Shown here: positions 1 to 7,793 of the stretch, one piece after another | Layout of the letters: every line of letters begins with the position of its first letter | Numbering within the stretch: position 1 is the stretch's first letter | Origin: a candidate division TA06 bacterium DG_78 | Lineage (GTDB): Bacteria; Hydrothermota; Tepidihabitantia; SM23-42 | Assembly: GCA_001303225.1 (NCBI GenBank) | Contig: LJNI01000004.1 | Coordinates: forward strand, 1-31,146 | Reading direction: 5' to 3' | Length of the DNA: 31,146 nt | Notes under the pieces: model-generated | Told to the model about the DNA's origin: nothing | The model's database searches: none | The model's input: the letters and a program-made list of their open reading frames with translations, nothing else | Program-made: the position numbers and the translations under genes

Positions 1-2
1 AA

Positions 3-245
3 CTCGGTAATTATGATAAGGCGCTCCGATTCTGTAAGCTCTTCATTGATAAGGATCCGTATTATGAGGAGGCGCACTGTGTGGCGATGCGGTGCTATGG
101 AGCGCTCAATGATCTCGGTGGTTTACAGAGTTGTTTTTCTCGGCTCAAGGAGATTTTGGCACACGACCTCAAGACCACACCGCGGGCTGAAACCGTCACA
201 CTCTTTGAAACATTAATCAAACAGCGTAAATCAGTCGTACGTTAA
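3..245 (+). CDS. BTAD-domain transcriptional activator, C-terminal fragment (5' end outside window)
   Basis: An open frame runs in from the left edge (frame 3) and stops with TAA at 243-245, giving 80 residues. It contains a helical-repeat signature: GNYDKALRFCKLFIDKDP, then EEAHCVAMRCYGALNDLGG, then a conserved end with PRAETVTLFETL. The pattern of a basic/hydrophobic helix, 'DPYYEE', a second helix and a final 'P.ET..L...L' is characteristic of the bacterial transcriptional activator domain (BTAD) found in SARP/AfsR-like regulators and in large ATPase/TPR regulators. The DNA-binding part would lie upstream and is not visible. The target genes are unknown. The next gene has its own strong promoter, so this is probably the end of a separate transcription unit. 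A generic TPR protein is the main alternative. Confidence 0.65.
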   Translation, partial: LGNYDKALRFCKLFIDKDPYYEEAHCVAMRCYGALNDLGGLQSCFSRLKEILAHDLKTTPRAETVTLFETLIKQRKSVVR

Positions 246-373
246 CCCAATCTCGTTCGTTTCAAGTTTAATTCATAATTTGGATTTTGTTAGCTTTATC
301 ACTATACTGCGTTGCAGTCCTGCTTGCAGGGGAGCATTGAGTGTGGCAGCAGAAGACACCCTCAAATCCCCCC

Positions 374-401
374 TTGACAAAATGCTCATTATATGTATAA
401 T
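374..401 (+). promoter_or_regulatory. Sigma-70-type promoter for the sugar transferase gene
   Basis: TTGACA at 374-379 and TATAAT at 396-401 are both perfect consensus boxes, separated by 16 bp. Transcription should start near 408, just ahead of an AAGGAGG at 413-419. Unlike most other promoters in this window, this one leaves a leader of roughly 35-40 nt before the gene at 445. Confidence 0.85.
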
Positions 402-444
402 TTAGCATACTCAAGGAGGCAATTAGCGACACATAAGATGTTAG

Positions 445-1752
445 ATGTTCCACAAAACTGAACTATTCTTGACACTCTCTGGTGATATTATGCTGTTGTC
501 TGCAGCATTTTTTATTAGCTGGAAGGCAGCGGCTATTTTTGTACCTGTCATGAGCTGGAAGGCAATCATTGGTAATATGATCCTCGTTCTATTCTGGCTC
601 TTTATGTTCCAGAGTTCTGATCTGTATGTATCACGGACTAAAGTGCAATTGATGGATGATCTGTTTCGAGTGTTCAAGGCACTATTTTTCGGTATTATCA
701 TTATCATCGCCTTAGCATACGTGGTAAATATCGATTTTATTAAAGCACCTGGATTTATCCCTTCGTATATCATAACACTTTCGGCACTCGTCATCTGGCG
801 ACTCTTCTGGCGTGGCATGGTTGGTGAAAATATCAAGCCACATCCAAATAAGGTTCTCATATTCCAAAATGGAGAGCCTGATGTCCATTATAGCCAATTT
901 AATATTGTAAAAAAGATTAAATTACAAGACCTCGAACAGACAGTTCCGCAAGATATTTTCAGGAATAATAACATAGATGGTATTATCATTGAGAGTAACG
1001 GCAAACGTAGAGAACAGGTGCTCAACATCATTTCGCAATTTACTCAAGATAAGTATGAAATATTTGTTTCACCAAAACTCTATCCATTGGTGTATCAATA
1101 TTTTTTGATACAGAAAATTCCTGATTCGACACTATTAAAGATCATTTTCCACCCCCTCTCAGCGTGGGACAGGTTTCTCAAACGAACAATGGACATAGTG
1201 CTATCATTACTCGCCCTGGTGATTTTATCACCCATTTTATTCGTTATTACATTATTCATTAAAATTGATTCGCGAGGTCCAGTATTGTATAAACAGAGGA
1301 GGGTAGGGTTTCGTGGTAAAAAATTTACACTCTATAAATTCCGTTCCATGATTAGCGATGCCGAGAAACATACTGGTCCAGTGTGGGCAGCCCAAAATGA
1401 TAAGAGGATTACCCGTGTTGGAAGGATACTCAGACCTTTAAGGCTTGACGAGTGGCCGCAGTTATTTAATGTAGTAAAGGGTGATATGAGTTTTGTCGGA
1501 CCACGGCCAGAGCGATCCCACTTTGTGGAACGGCTAAAAAAGGAAATACCGCTCTACAATCTGAGATTAAATGTTCATCCCGGCGTCACTGGATTGGCGC
1601 AAGTGAGACATAACTACGACCGCTCTATTGAAGATGTTAAGAAAAAATTAGAGTACGACCTTGAGTACGTAAATAAAATTTCCTTGAGGCTCGATACAAA
1701 AATATTCTTGAAAACTATCCTGACAGTTTTGCATAAACAAGGGGCTCATTAG
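445..1752 (+). CDS. Polyprenyl-phosphate sugar-1-phosphate transferase (exopolysaccharide/O-antigen initiating enzyme)
   Basis: This 435-residue protein has several hydrophobic N-terminal segments (about residues 5-110), a middle region resembling a CoA-binding-like domain, and a C-terminal bacterial sugar transferase domain (about 246-435). That domain shows KRTMDIVLSLLAL with a membrane helix, then RGPVLYKQRRVGF, FTLYKFRSM, DEWPQLFNVVKGDMSFVGPRPE in two adjacent pieces, and HPGVTGLAQV. By family (WbaP/WcaJ-like) it transfers a sugar-1-phosphate to undecaprenyl phosphate on the inner membrane, starting a surface glycan. The sugar cannot be read from sequence. A TAG stop directly precedes the ATG at 445, so no in-frame extension is possible. 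The nearest Shine-Dalgarno, AAGGAGG at 413-419, is unusually far (25 nt). No other glycan genes adjoin it. Confidence 0.9.
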   Translation: MFHKTELFLTLSGDIMLLSAAFFISWKAAAIFVPVMSWKAIIGNMILVLFWLFMFQSSDLYVSRTKVQLMDDLFRVFKALFFGIIIIIALAYVVNIDFIKAPGFIPSYIITLSALVIWRLFWRGMVGENIKPHPNKVLIFQNGEPDVHYSQFNIVKKIKLQDLEQTVPQDIFRNNNIDGIIIESNGKRREQVLNIISQFTQDKYEIFVSPKLYPLVYQYFLIQKIPDSTLLKIIFHPLSAWDRFLKRTMDIVLSLLALVILSPILFVITLFIKIDSRGPVLYKQRRVGFRGKKFTLYKFRSMISDAEKHTGPVWAAQNDKRITRVGRILRPLRLDEWPQLFNVVKGDMSFVGPRPERSHFVERLKKEIPLYNLRLNVHPGVTGLAQVRHNYDRSIEDVKKKLEYDLEYVNKISLRLDTKIFLKTILTVLHKQGAH

Positions 1753-1756
1753 CCCC
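1741..1756 (+). terminator. Short G+C hairpin over the sugar transferase stop codon
   Basis: GGGGCT, a CATT loop and AGCCCC form a 6-bp stem with a tetraloop across the stop codon. No U-tract follows, so a standard rho-independent terminator is not supported. It may still slow exonuclease or aid termination. Confidence 0.3.
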
Positions 1757-1923
1757 GATTATTCACACAGAATTATTATGGCAAACAAATCCCACATCCA
1801 GATGCAATGTAAAACAGGAAACAACAGAGTGTCAAATTTCGACGCTATAATCAATCGTTCCAAATCCGTTTAGTAATTGTCTTTGAGTAAAATTGGACAA
1901 AATGAATATGACTAATCGGGGTT
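1751..1923 (+). other. Intergenic region bounded by an 11-bp inverted repeat
   Basis: The region 1753-2046 has no convincing gene. AGCCCCGATTA at 1751-1761 can pair with TAATCGGGGTT at 1913-1923 (11 bp including one G-U pair), enclosing 151 nt. The left arm is the same AGCCCC that forms the 1741-1756 hairpin, so two mutually exclusive foldings exist. I see no known riboswitch motif. It may be a structured 3' UTR or chance. Confidence 0.25.
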
Positions 1924-2010
1924 AGATACATTACGCACACATCACAAATAACCTAACAATTATAAAATACAAACATACATTTTTATTTGTTTATTATGAT
2001 CGCCAATTCC

Positions 2011-2038
2011 TTGACTTAGTCAGAATTTACCATATAAT
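2011..2038 (+). promoter_or_regulatory. Sigma-70-type promoter, near-leaderless
   Basis: TTGACT at 2011-2016 and TATAAT at 2033-2038 are separated by 16 bp. The -10 box ends 8 nt before the ATG at 2047, so transcription should begin about two bases ahead of the start codon. No Shine-Dalgarno fits in the remaining space. Confidence 0.8.
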
Positions 2039-2046
2039 ACATCATT

Positions 2047-2721
2047 ATGAAGGTATTTCATACTTTATATATTATATCATCTGTTTTTCTTTTTTCTCAG
2101 GATTTCCCAACCTCATGGTCACAGTCGTATGGTACTTATGATGTAGCACACGTACATGAATGTGGACACTATGCATTGGGTTTCAGTTTAAATAATTACT
2201 GCATATATCAACAACAAGGCGAACATGTTGGGGATACCATTGCTTACGATGAAAGGAGATTCGATATTCTCGCAAAAATTGGGTTATTAAAAAATACTGA
2301 ATTTGAGATAAAATACTCTTACCCTACGAGCGGTATACTTTCACTAAAGTATCAATTTCTTAATTCTTTCATCGACGGTGCACTAAAATGTGGATTTGGC
2401 TACATGAAAGGCACGAGGGTCGGGAAAATAACCGATTATGTCTTCGATTTTTATCCCACGCTTATTTTCAGCAAAAATCTTTTTAAGGAGATCAAAATTT
2501 TTCTAGCTCCAAAAATTATTTATTCCATACACCTCAAAGATCGCCAAGAGCCATCTGACCGTGAACCACGCTTTATTTTCCAATACGGCTATGGCTTCGG
2601 CCTTTCTATCGGCAAAAACTTTGCTATTATGCCAGAAACTAACTGGCTCTTTGGAAATAATGAAGGCATACTATACACAGTACATCAGTTTGGCTTAGGG
2701 ATCAACGTGAGGATACATTAA
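2047..2721 (+). CDS. Hypothetical exported outer-membrane beta-barrel-like protein
   Basis: This 224-residue protein begins with a short basic/hydrophobic stretch, MKVFHTLYIISSVFLFSQ, that fits a signal peptide. The remainder alternates polar and aromatic residues, with repeated short strands rich in Y/F and G (FEIKYSYPTSGILSLKYQF, FQYGYGFGLSIGKNF), and ends in GLGINVRIH, compatible with a beta-barrel closing strand. I do not recognise the family. A 'HVHECGHYALGF' segment near residue 35 could suggest metal binding, but nothing else supports an enzyme. It is monocistronic, with its own promoter abutting the start, and converges on the aspartate kinase gene with only 14 nt between the stop codons. 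Confidence 0.7.
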   Translation: MKVFHTLYIISSVFLFSQDFPTSWSQSYGTYDVAHVHECGHYALGFSLNNYCIYQQQGEHVGDTIAYDERRFDILAKIGLLKNTEFEIKYSYPTSGILSLKYQFLNSFIDGALKCGFGYMKGTRVGKITDYVFDFYPTLIFSKNLFKEIKIFLAPKIIYSIHLKDRQEPSDREPRFIFQYGYGFGLSIGKNFAIMPETNWLFGNNEGILYTVHQFGLGINVRIH

Positions 2722-2735
2722 AGAAAGAAGTACGC

Positions 2736-3971
2736 TCAGCGACCTCTACGGCTTCTCTGCGGAGCACTCTTTAAGTGAAATTTACTGAGGAGTGTATGTA
2801 TTGTTCTGTTAAGGTATTTCTTTCGTAAAAATATATTAATTGACAGTTCTGATGTAGTCACTGCCTCAACATGGATTTTTGATTTTGATAAAACCTCAAA
2901 AATATCCGAGAGGATATCATTTTCAGCACAAATGCCCATCCCAATAACACTCACTGAACAGATGTCAGTGGTTTCTTTTATCATATTCACACGAAGTTTC
3001 TTCACGATTTTTGTTAAGAGTGATTTTACACGTTTACGCTCATCAAGTGGCGTAATGAAAGAGAGATCAAATCTCTTTGCATCAGCAATGCCGTGAAAGA
3101 AGAATTTCAAATGCACTCCACAGTGCGTCAATTCAGTAATAATCTGTGAGAGGTACTGAGGTCGTTTTGGCACCTGCACGAGCGTCACGAGGTAGAGGTT
3201 ATCACTGTGGGTTATCGCCTTTGGTCGTGGTCGTTCAATATCACCGAGGTCTGTAATGAATGTTCCTCTTCTGTTATTGAAACTATTTCGTATTTCAACC
3301 GGCACAGTAAATCGTGCTGCCACACGACAGGCACGCGGATGTAGAACCTGGGCACCACGGCAAGATAATTCTAACATCTCCTCGTATGATATCGTTCTTA
3401 TTTTTTTCACGCCCGGGAATTGATGTGGGTCTTCCGTAAACACGCCGTCAACATCAGTATAAATAATACACATTTCGGCATTGAGTGCTGCACTCAACGC
3501 GAGTGCTGTCGTATCTGAACCTCCTCGTCCCAATGTCGTGATTTCTTTCTCTGTACTCACCCCTTGAAACCCGCAGACAACAGGAATTTTATTTTCTCTC
3601 AGTGCTTCTTTAATCCTATAATTTTTGACTTCTAATATTCGCGCGTCTGTGTGCCGTGTGTCAGTAATGATACCCACTTGTGAACCAGTATATGAAACTG
3701 CATCTAAATGTAATCGTTCAAGCGCCATGGAAAGTAGTGCTACTGATATGCGCTCACCGGTCGTCAATAGCATGTCTAATTCCCGCGCCCTCGGTTGAGA
3801 AGTAATTTCTTGAGATCGTGCTACGAGTTCGTCGGTGGCTTGCCCCATTGCAGACACAACAACGACCACATCATATTCTTTCTTTTCCCGCGCAATCTTT
3901 TTTGCTGCAGATAGTATTAACTGCGGAGTAGCTATTGATGTACCACCAAATTTCATGATAACAACAGACAT
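2736..3971 (-). CDS. lysC: Aspartate kinase
   Basis: This 411-residue protein has the amino-acid kinase fold signature KFGGTS at residues 7-12, then VVVVSAMG, LLTTGERIS (about 68-76), LGRGGSDTTA (about 147-156) and IYTDVDGVFTEDP. C-terminal ACT-type regulatory repeats follow, including SVIGMGICAENDILSDIFEVL. It phosphorylates L-aspartate, the first step towards lysine, threonine and methionine, and the ACT domains usually mediate end-product inhibition. No other genes of that pathway adjoin it. The ATG at 3971 lies 5 nt from the end of the -10 box, so the mRNA should be leaderless. The gene symbol follows the family; which isozyme it is cannot be told. Confidence 0.93.
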   Translation of the reverse strand: MSVVIMKFGGTSIATPQLILSAAKKIAREKKEYDVVVVVSAMGQATDELVARSQEITSQPRARELDMLLTTGERISVALLSMALERLHLDAVSYTGSQVGIITDTRHTDARILEVKNYRIKEALRENKIPVVCGFQGVSTEKEITTLGRGGSDTTALALSAALNAEMCIIYTDVDGVFTEDPHQFPGVKKIRTISYEEMLELSCRGAQVLHPRACRVAARFTVPVEIRNSFNNRRGTFITDLGDIERPRPKAITHSDNLYLVTLVQVPKRPQYLSQIITELTHCGVHLKFFFHGIADAKRFDLSFITPLDERKRVKSLLTKIVKKLRVNMIKETTDICSVSVIGMGICAENDILSDIFEVLSKSKIHVEAVTTSELSINIFLRKKYLNRTIHTLLSKFHLKSAPQRSRRGR

Positions 3972-3976
3972 ACAAG

Positions 3977-4004
3977 AGTATAATAATTATCGAAAAAAAA
4001 TCAA
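3977..4004 (-). promoter_or_regulatory. Promoter for aspartate kinase, leaderless
   Basis: Read on the minus strand: TTGATT (4004-3999), 16-bp spacer, TATACT (3982-3977), then five bases and ATG at 3971. The transcription start should coincide with or fall next to the A of the ATG. It is divergent from the promoter at 4017-4044. Confidence 0.75.
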
Positions 4005-4016
4005 GGGTGCACAATG

Positions 4017-4044
4017 TTGACATCACAGGAGATTTCTGTATACT
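4017..4044 (+). promoter_or_regulatory. Promoter for the DUF6588-like gene, leaderless
   Basis: TTGACA at 4017-4022 and TATACT at 4039-4044 have a 16-bp spacer with TG directly before the -10. Only six bases separate the -10 box from the ATG at 4051. The in-frame GTG at 4045 would lie upstream of the transcript, which rules it out as a start. Confidence 0.8.
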
Positions 4045-4050
4045 GTGGCT

Positions 4051-5064
4051 ATGAAAGTACTCATATTATTTGTGTGTATAAGCATTCTCGTACCAGCTGT
4101 ATCAGCACAAGAAATTGATGAATCATTGATCGATAGGATTAAACAAGTCAGCGAAGGACTACTCGAAGGTTACTCACAGCCACTCATCACTGCATTTGGT
4201 ACAGCAATGGGAACTGGGTTATTCCACTCTGCATACAGTCACGATATATTGGGATTTGATTTAGGAATACGCGTTATGTACATTAACATTCCGGCCTCAG
4301 CACGGTATTTCAGCGGAACCGCACTGGCGTGTTCTCTTGCATACGGTGATCTCGTCTGGTACGAAATTCACGTTGATAGCATGAGCACAATCTTTGGTCC
4401 TGACGTAATAACTGATATTCCCTTAGCGAGTGGTAATGCGCACACTATACCTCCATTTATGCCTGGAGGTTTTGATCTTTCAGGTGTGGGGTTTGCTATG
4501 CCACAGCTCAATATTGGTCTTCCGTATGGATTCGAGATTGGTATACGGTATATCCCCTTTGCTATTACCTATCCATTCACCGTGGAAGGTGTCAGGGGAA
4601 CAGATTTATATTTCCTCGGTGTCGGCACTAAACTCGAGGTCACAAAACTTCCTTTTCTAACAACAGTGCCAATGCCTCTCGCAGTCGCTGTCGGTGGGTT
4701 TTATCAAAAGGCAAAGATTGCAGAAGCTGGAGGCTATACGAGTATACACACGTCGACCTGGAACGTGCAATTTCTCGTCTCAAAACGGTTCGTCATTTTT
4801 GAACCACTCATTGGCGTGGGTCTAGAGGGAACAACTGTCAATTTCCACTATGATTTTGAATACGTCATTCCTGACACAATTACTGGTGTACCAACAGAGG
4901 TCATTGAGCAAGTTTCTGAAATCAATGTCAGCTTCCATAGTCAAAGTCACTACCGAGCCTTCCTTGGGTTCACTGTCTATATGGGTCCTATTTTCTTTCA
5001 CTATGATTACAATATCCTCCCCTACACAACGCATAATGGAACGATCGGACTAACGATTCGATAA
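4051..5064 (+). CDS. DUF6588-like exported outer-membrane protein
   Basis: This 337-residue protein begins MKVLILFVCISILVPAVSAQ, a clear signal peptide ending in the AXA-type site 'VSA'. The mature part starts with a short amphipathic helix (IDESLIDRIKQVSEGLLEGY), followed by the pattern known from DUF6588 proteins: 'PLITAFGTAMGTGLFHSA', 'LGFDLGIRVMYINIP', a long loop, then 'MPQLNIGLPYGFEIGIRY' and several paired amphipathic strands up to the last residues. This looks like a small outer-membrane beta-barrel. Function is unknown. The start at 4051 is chosen over the GTG at 4045 because of the promoter position and the signal peptide. It is monocistronic and meets the convergent BatA-like gene 12 nt downstream. 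Confidence 0.75.
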   Translation: MKVLILFVCISILVPAVSAQEIDESLIDRIKQVSEGLLEGYSQPLITAFGTAMGTGLFHSAYSHDILGFDLGIRVMYINIPASARYFSGTALACSLAYGDLVWYEIHVDSMSTIFGPDVITDIPLASGNAHTIPPFMPGGFDLSGVGFAMPQLNIGLPYGFEIGIRYIPFAITYPFTVEGVRGTDLYFLGVGTKLEVTKLPFLTTVPMPLAVAVGGFYQKAKIAEAGGYTSIHTSTWNVQFLVSKRFVIFEPLIGVGLEGTTVNFHYDFEYVIPDTITGVPTEVIEQVSEINVSFHSQSHYRAFLGFTVYMGPIFFHYDYNILPYTTHNGTIGLTIR

Positions 5065-5076
5065 TACTCAAAAAGT

Positions 5077-6906
5077 TTACTTAATAAAGAGCAGGAGCGT
5101 CTCAACAACTATTGCAAGGAGCGAGAGAAATAGAAAAAAGATTGTCAAATCACTCCCCACGATACTTTCTTGAGTAGTCGTATGTATATTGAGAATGTGT
5201 GCGCGTTCATTACCGAGTACTGCTAAATTTCCTTCGTCTGGATTAACGTTCACTGCAATGGTGTCATCACCTGCTCCATAAAAACCAGGCTGACGAAATT
5301 CATCTCCTTGAACAAGGTATTCCCCACGAGGTGTTTTTAACCGTTGAAATGATGTCATCTTATCCCCAATATAAAATTCGCGGTTCAATGGTGTAGTCAC
5401 AAGACCCATAAGAAGCCTATAGACTAATGGTATAAAAGCAGTTTTATATACGATATCAGTCGATTGAGGCGTAAATTGTGTGGCGATAACTGCCATATTA
5501 TTATGAACAACAACGAGCGGATAGTTACCACTCATGCTCGCAATGACCCCTCTGTCAGCCACGAGTTCCTGAAAGTGGTAGAACTTAATATTTTTCAGGG
5601 TAGTCGTTCCAAGGAATATACTGAAGACCTGATGGTTGTAATCAATCCATTCGATTGTCGCGTATCCTTTTGGTATCACCAATTCCTTCACCTGACAACA
5701 CGATGAGATGAAATGGCGAAGATTATCGCCAACCTTTCTTCCTAAGAAACACATAACGCCAACATTTTCTCTGCGGAGAAAATTATCGAGTCTCACCTGA
5801 TCACTCTCTGATATCTCCTCTACACCATTGAGTATAACAATATTAAATTTTCTCAAATCTACTCTCTCCAGCGTATTCATAGACTGAATCATGAATGGAC
5901 TCTGCACAATATCATGTGGATGCAGTGCCAGATGCAAATACTCGTCGTGTCCAACAATGAGTATTGCCGAAGTTTTGGGTAACGATTTCATAAAAAAATA
6001 AACATTATCAATGGAGAGACTATCAGTGAAAATCTCTACTTGTCCCCTTGCGAATACTACAGGCAAGAGAAATTCTAATTGCGTGTGCTGGCGTGGCTGT
6101 ACTTCACATCTCTGTTCAAATGAGTAAACATCGGAACTGATACGGACTGAGCCATTCCACATTTTTGATGAAAAGTTTGTGAGTTCAACGATTAAACTAT
6201 ACTCATCTACGGGAATCGCGACCGGATCTTTCAGAAACACATTGGTTATACCGACGTTTCCACCTGTCGGAATTTTAACCCAATAGAATGTGCCATTTTC
6301 TACCAACGCTTCTGGAAAATCCTTAAAGGTAGTTGCTTGTCCATCACCAATATACAGGTATTCAACCTGATACTGAGGTTTTCTCTCTGGTAGACGCATT
6401 GTAATATCTCTCATGACACCGTTCTTATGGGAAATATTAAGTTTCTCTATTAATTGGGATGCTGACTTTTTCAGCACCCATGAAGGTTTCTCCGCTCTTC
6501 CAGATGTACACAGTGGTAGTATACAGAATTCAGAATTTGAAGAATAGAGTGAGAGTATTTCTCTTGTCATTACTTTTGCCAGTAAAAAATTTTTGCCGTA
6601 TGCCATACTATAGGAGTTGTCGACAATGATCACAACAGATGCCATACGACCTATGCCCAAAATACCGCGCTGAAGCTTCGGTCGTGCGAGACCGAGAAAT
6701 AATAATGCTACGAACAAACACCTCAATATGAGAACCAAAATTTCACGAAATCTCAACCACCCAAATTTTTTTACTTCAGAACTCTTGAGGAACTGGAGTG
6801 TCGAAAAGGGAATTTTTTTCAATTTCTTTTGAAACCAGAGGTGGATAATTATCGGAACTCCCGCAAAGACAATTCCGAAAAGAAATAATGGTTGTAGAAA
6901 AGTCAT
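5077..6906 (-). CDS. BatA-like vWA-domain membrane protein
   Basis: This 609-residue protein starts with the typical BatA N-terminal membrane anchor: MTFLQPLFLFGIVFAGVPII, then HLWFQKK, FSTLQFL and a second helix REILVLILRCLFVALLFLGL. A von Willebrand A-type domain follows, with a MIDAS-like VDNSYSM. A long beta-rich middle part comes next, including an ILNGVEEISESDQVRLDNF stretch typical of glutamine-amidotransferase-like folds in such proteins, and then a C-terminal membrane helix (IFFLFLSLLAIVVETLLLFI). By family it works with a DUF58 protein and usually a MoxR ATPase, in an envelope-associated system of poorly known role. Its start overlaps the DUF58 gene by 4 nt. No moxR lies in the window. 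Confidence 0.85.
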   Translation of the reverse strand: MTFLQPLFLFGIVFAGVPIIIHLWFQKKLKKIPFSTLQFLKSSEVKKFGWLRFREILVLILRCLFVALLFLGLARPKLQRGILGIGRMASVVIIVDNSYSMAYGKNFLLAKVMTREILSLYSSNSEFCILPLCTSGRAEKPSWVLKKSASQLIEKLNISHKNGVMRDITMRLPERKPQYQVEYLYIGDGQATTFKDFPEALVENGTFYWVKIPTGGNVGITNVFLKDPVAIPVDEYSLIVELTNFSSKMWNGSVRISSDVYSFEQRCEVQPRQHTQLEFLLPVVFARGQVEIFTDSLSIDNVYFFMKSLPKTSAILIVGHDEYLHLALHPHDIVQSPFMIQSMNTLERVDLRKFNIVILNGVEEISESDQVRLDNFLRRENVGVMCFLGRKVGDNLRHFISSCCQVKELVIPKGYATIEWIDYNHQVFSIFLGTTTLKNIKFYHFQELVADRGVIASMSGNYPLVVVHNNMAVIATQFTPQSTDIVYKTAFIPLVYRLLMGLVTTPLNREFYIGDKMTSFQRLKTPRGEYLVQGDEFRQPGFYGAGDDTIAVNVNPDEGNLAVLGNERAHILNIHTTTQESIVGSDLTIFFLFLSLLAIVVETLLLFIK

Positions 6907-7793
6907 AATAGCCGTTGCCTCTTCTTGAGATATGAAAAAAGGGCTTTGTCGTAGGTGGTGTCTGTGTAGATCAGTTCGTAATCTATATAAGCTTCAAGCA
7001 GCCTCTGTCGATAGTTGTGTAAAAGTTGAGTGAATCTCTTTTGATACGACTCGCGTGCGATATTCGGCTGCACAATGAGCTCATCACTACTCTCAAGGTC
7101 AGAGAAAATAGCTGATTGTTCAAATGGAAATGTATATTCAGCTCTATCAAGAATCTGAAAGACCAGGATTTCATGTTTCCGTGACCTAAATGAACGGAGT
7201 GATCGTACTACACTATCTGGATCATCGAATAAATCAGAGAGGAGAATAACCAACCCTCTCCGTTTCAATTTTTGAGACAACTGAGAAAGTACAGAGGAGA
7301 GCGATGTTTCACCACCTGGTTTTGATTTTTCAATAGTCTCCAAGATACGCATGAAGTAAACTTTCTTCGAAGAGGGCACGATTATTTCTCTCAGCTCTTT
7401 ATCAAATGTGGCAATACCGACACCATCTTTCTGTTTGAAAAGAAGGTAGGCAAGACTTGCGCTCAAATATTTCGCATATTCTAATTTACTCAATGTCCTG
7501 CCGTATCCCATAGAGCCGCTCTTATCCAAAAGAATATATGCCCGCAGATTTGTTTCTTCTTGATACTCTTTGATATAAAAACGGTCACGTCGACCAAAGA
7601 CTTTCCAATCAATGCGCTTTGGCTCGTCGCCAGGCATATACTGGCGATAATCGGCAAATTCCTGTGAAAATCCCTTATACGGACTTGCGTGCAATCCGGT
7701 GAGGAATCCCTCAACGACTAACCGTGCCTTCAGGTCTATTCCTGCAAGACGTGCAAGTACTTCAGGATTGAGATATTTATTGGAAGTACTCAA
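6903..7793 (-). CDS. DUF58 domain-containing protein
   Basis: This 296-residue protein shows the DUF58 hallmark block: LNPEVLARLAGIDLKARLVV, GLHASPYKGFSQEFADYRQY, PGDEPKRIDWKVFGRRDRFY and YQEETNLRAYILLDKSGSMG. The latter contains a vWA MIDAS motif (DKSGSM). It is soluble, with no membrane helix. These proteins are usually encoded with MoxR ATPases and BatA/B proteins. The start is a TTG at 7793, 17 nt inside the end of the epimerase gene. No ATG lies between it and the conserved LNPEVLARL block, so translational coupling with the upstream gene is likely. Its stop overlaps the BatA-like gene by 4 nt. Confidence 0.9.
   Translation of the reverse strand: MSTSNKYLNPEVLARLAGIDLKARLVVEGFLTGLHASPYKGFSQEFADYRQYMPGDEPKRIDWKVFGRRDRFYIKEYQEETNLRAYILLDKSGSMGYGRTLSKLEYAKYLSASLAYLLFKQKDGVGIATFDKELREIIVPSSKKVYFMRILETIEKSKPGGETSLSSVLSQLSQKLKRRGLVILLSDLFDDPDSVVRSLRSFRSRKHEILVFQILDRAEYTFPFEQSAIFSDLESSDELIVQPNIARESYQKRFTQLLHNYRQRLLEAYIDYELIYTDTTYDKALFSYLKKRQRLL

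Noticed and set aside
300..360. CCTGC/GCAGG hairpin before the first promoter as terminator of the BTAD gene
   Set aside because: The stem is 5 bp with a 2-nt loop and no T-run; too weak to call.
1846..1851. TATAAT in the 1753-2046 gap as a promoter of a small RNA
   Set aside because: No -35-like hexamer at 15-18 bp upstream.
4045..4050. GTG start for the DUF6588-like gene
   Set aside because: It lies directly against the -10 box and upstream of the expected transcription start; the signal peptide begins cleanly at ATG 4051.
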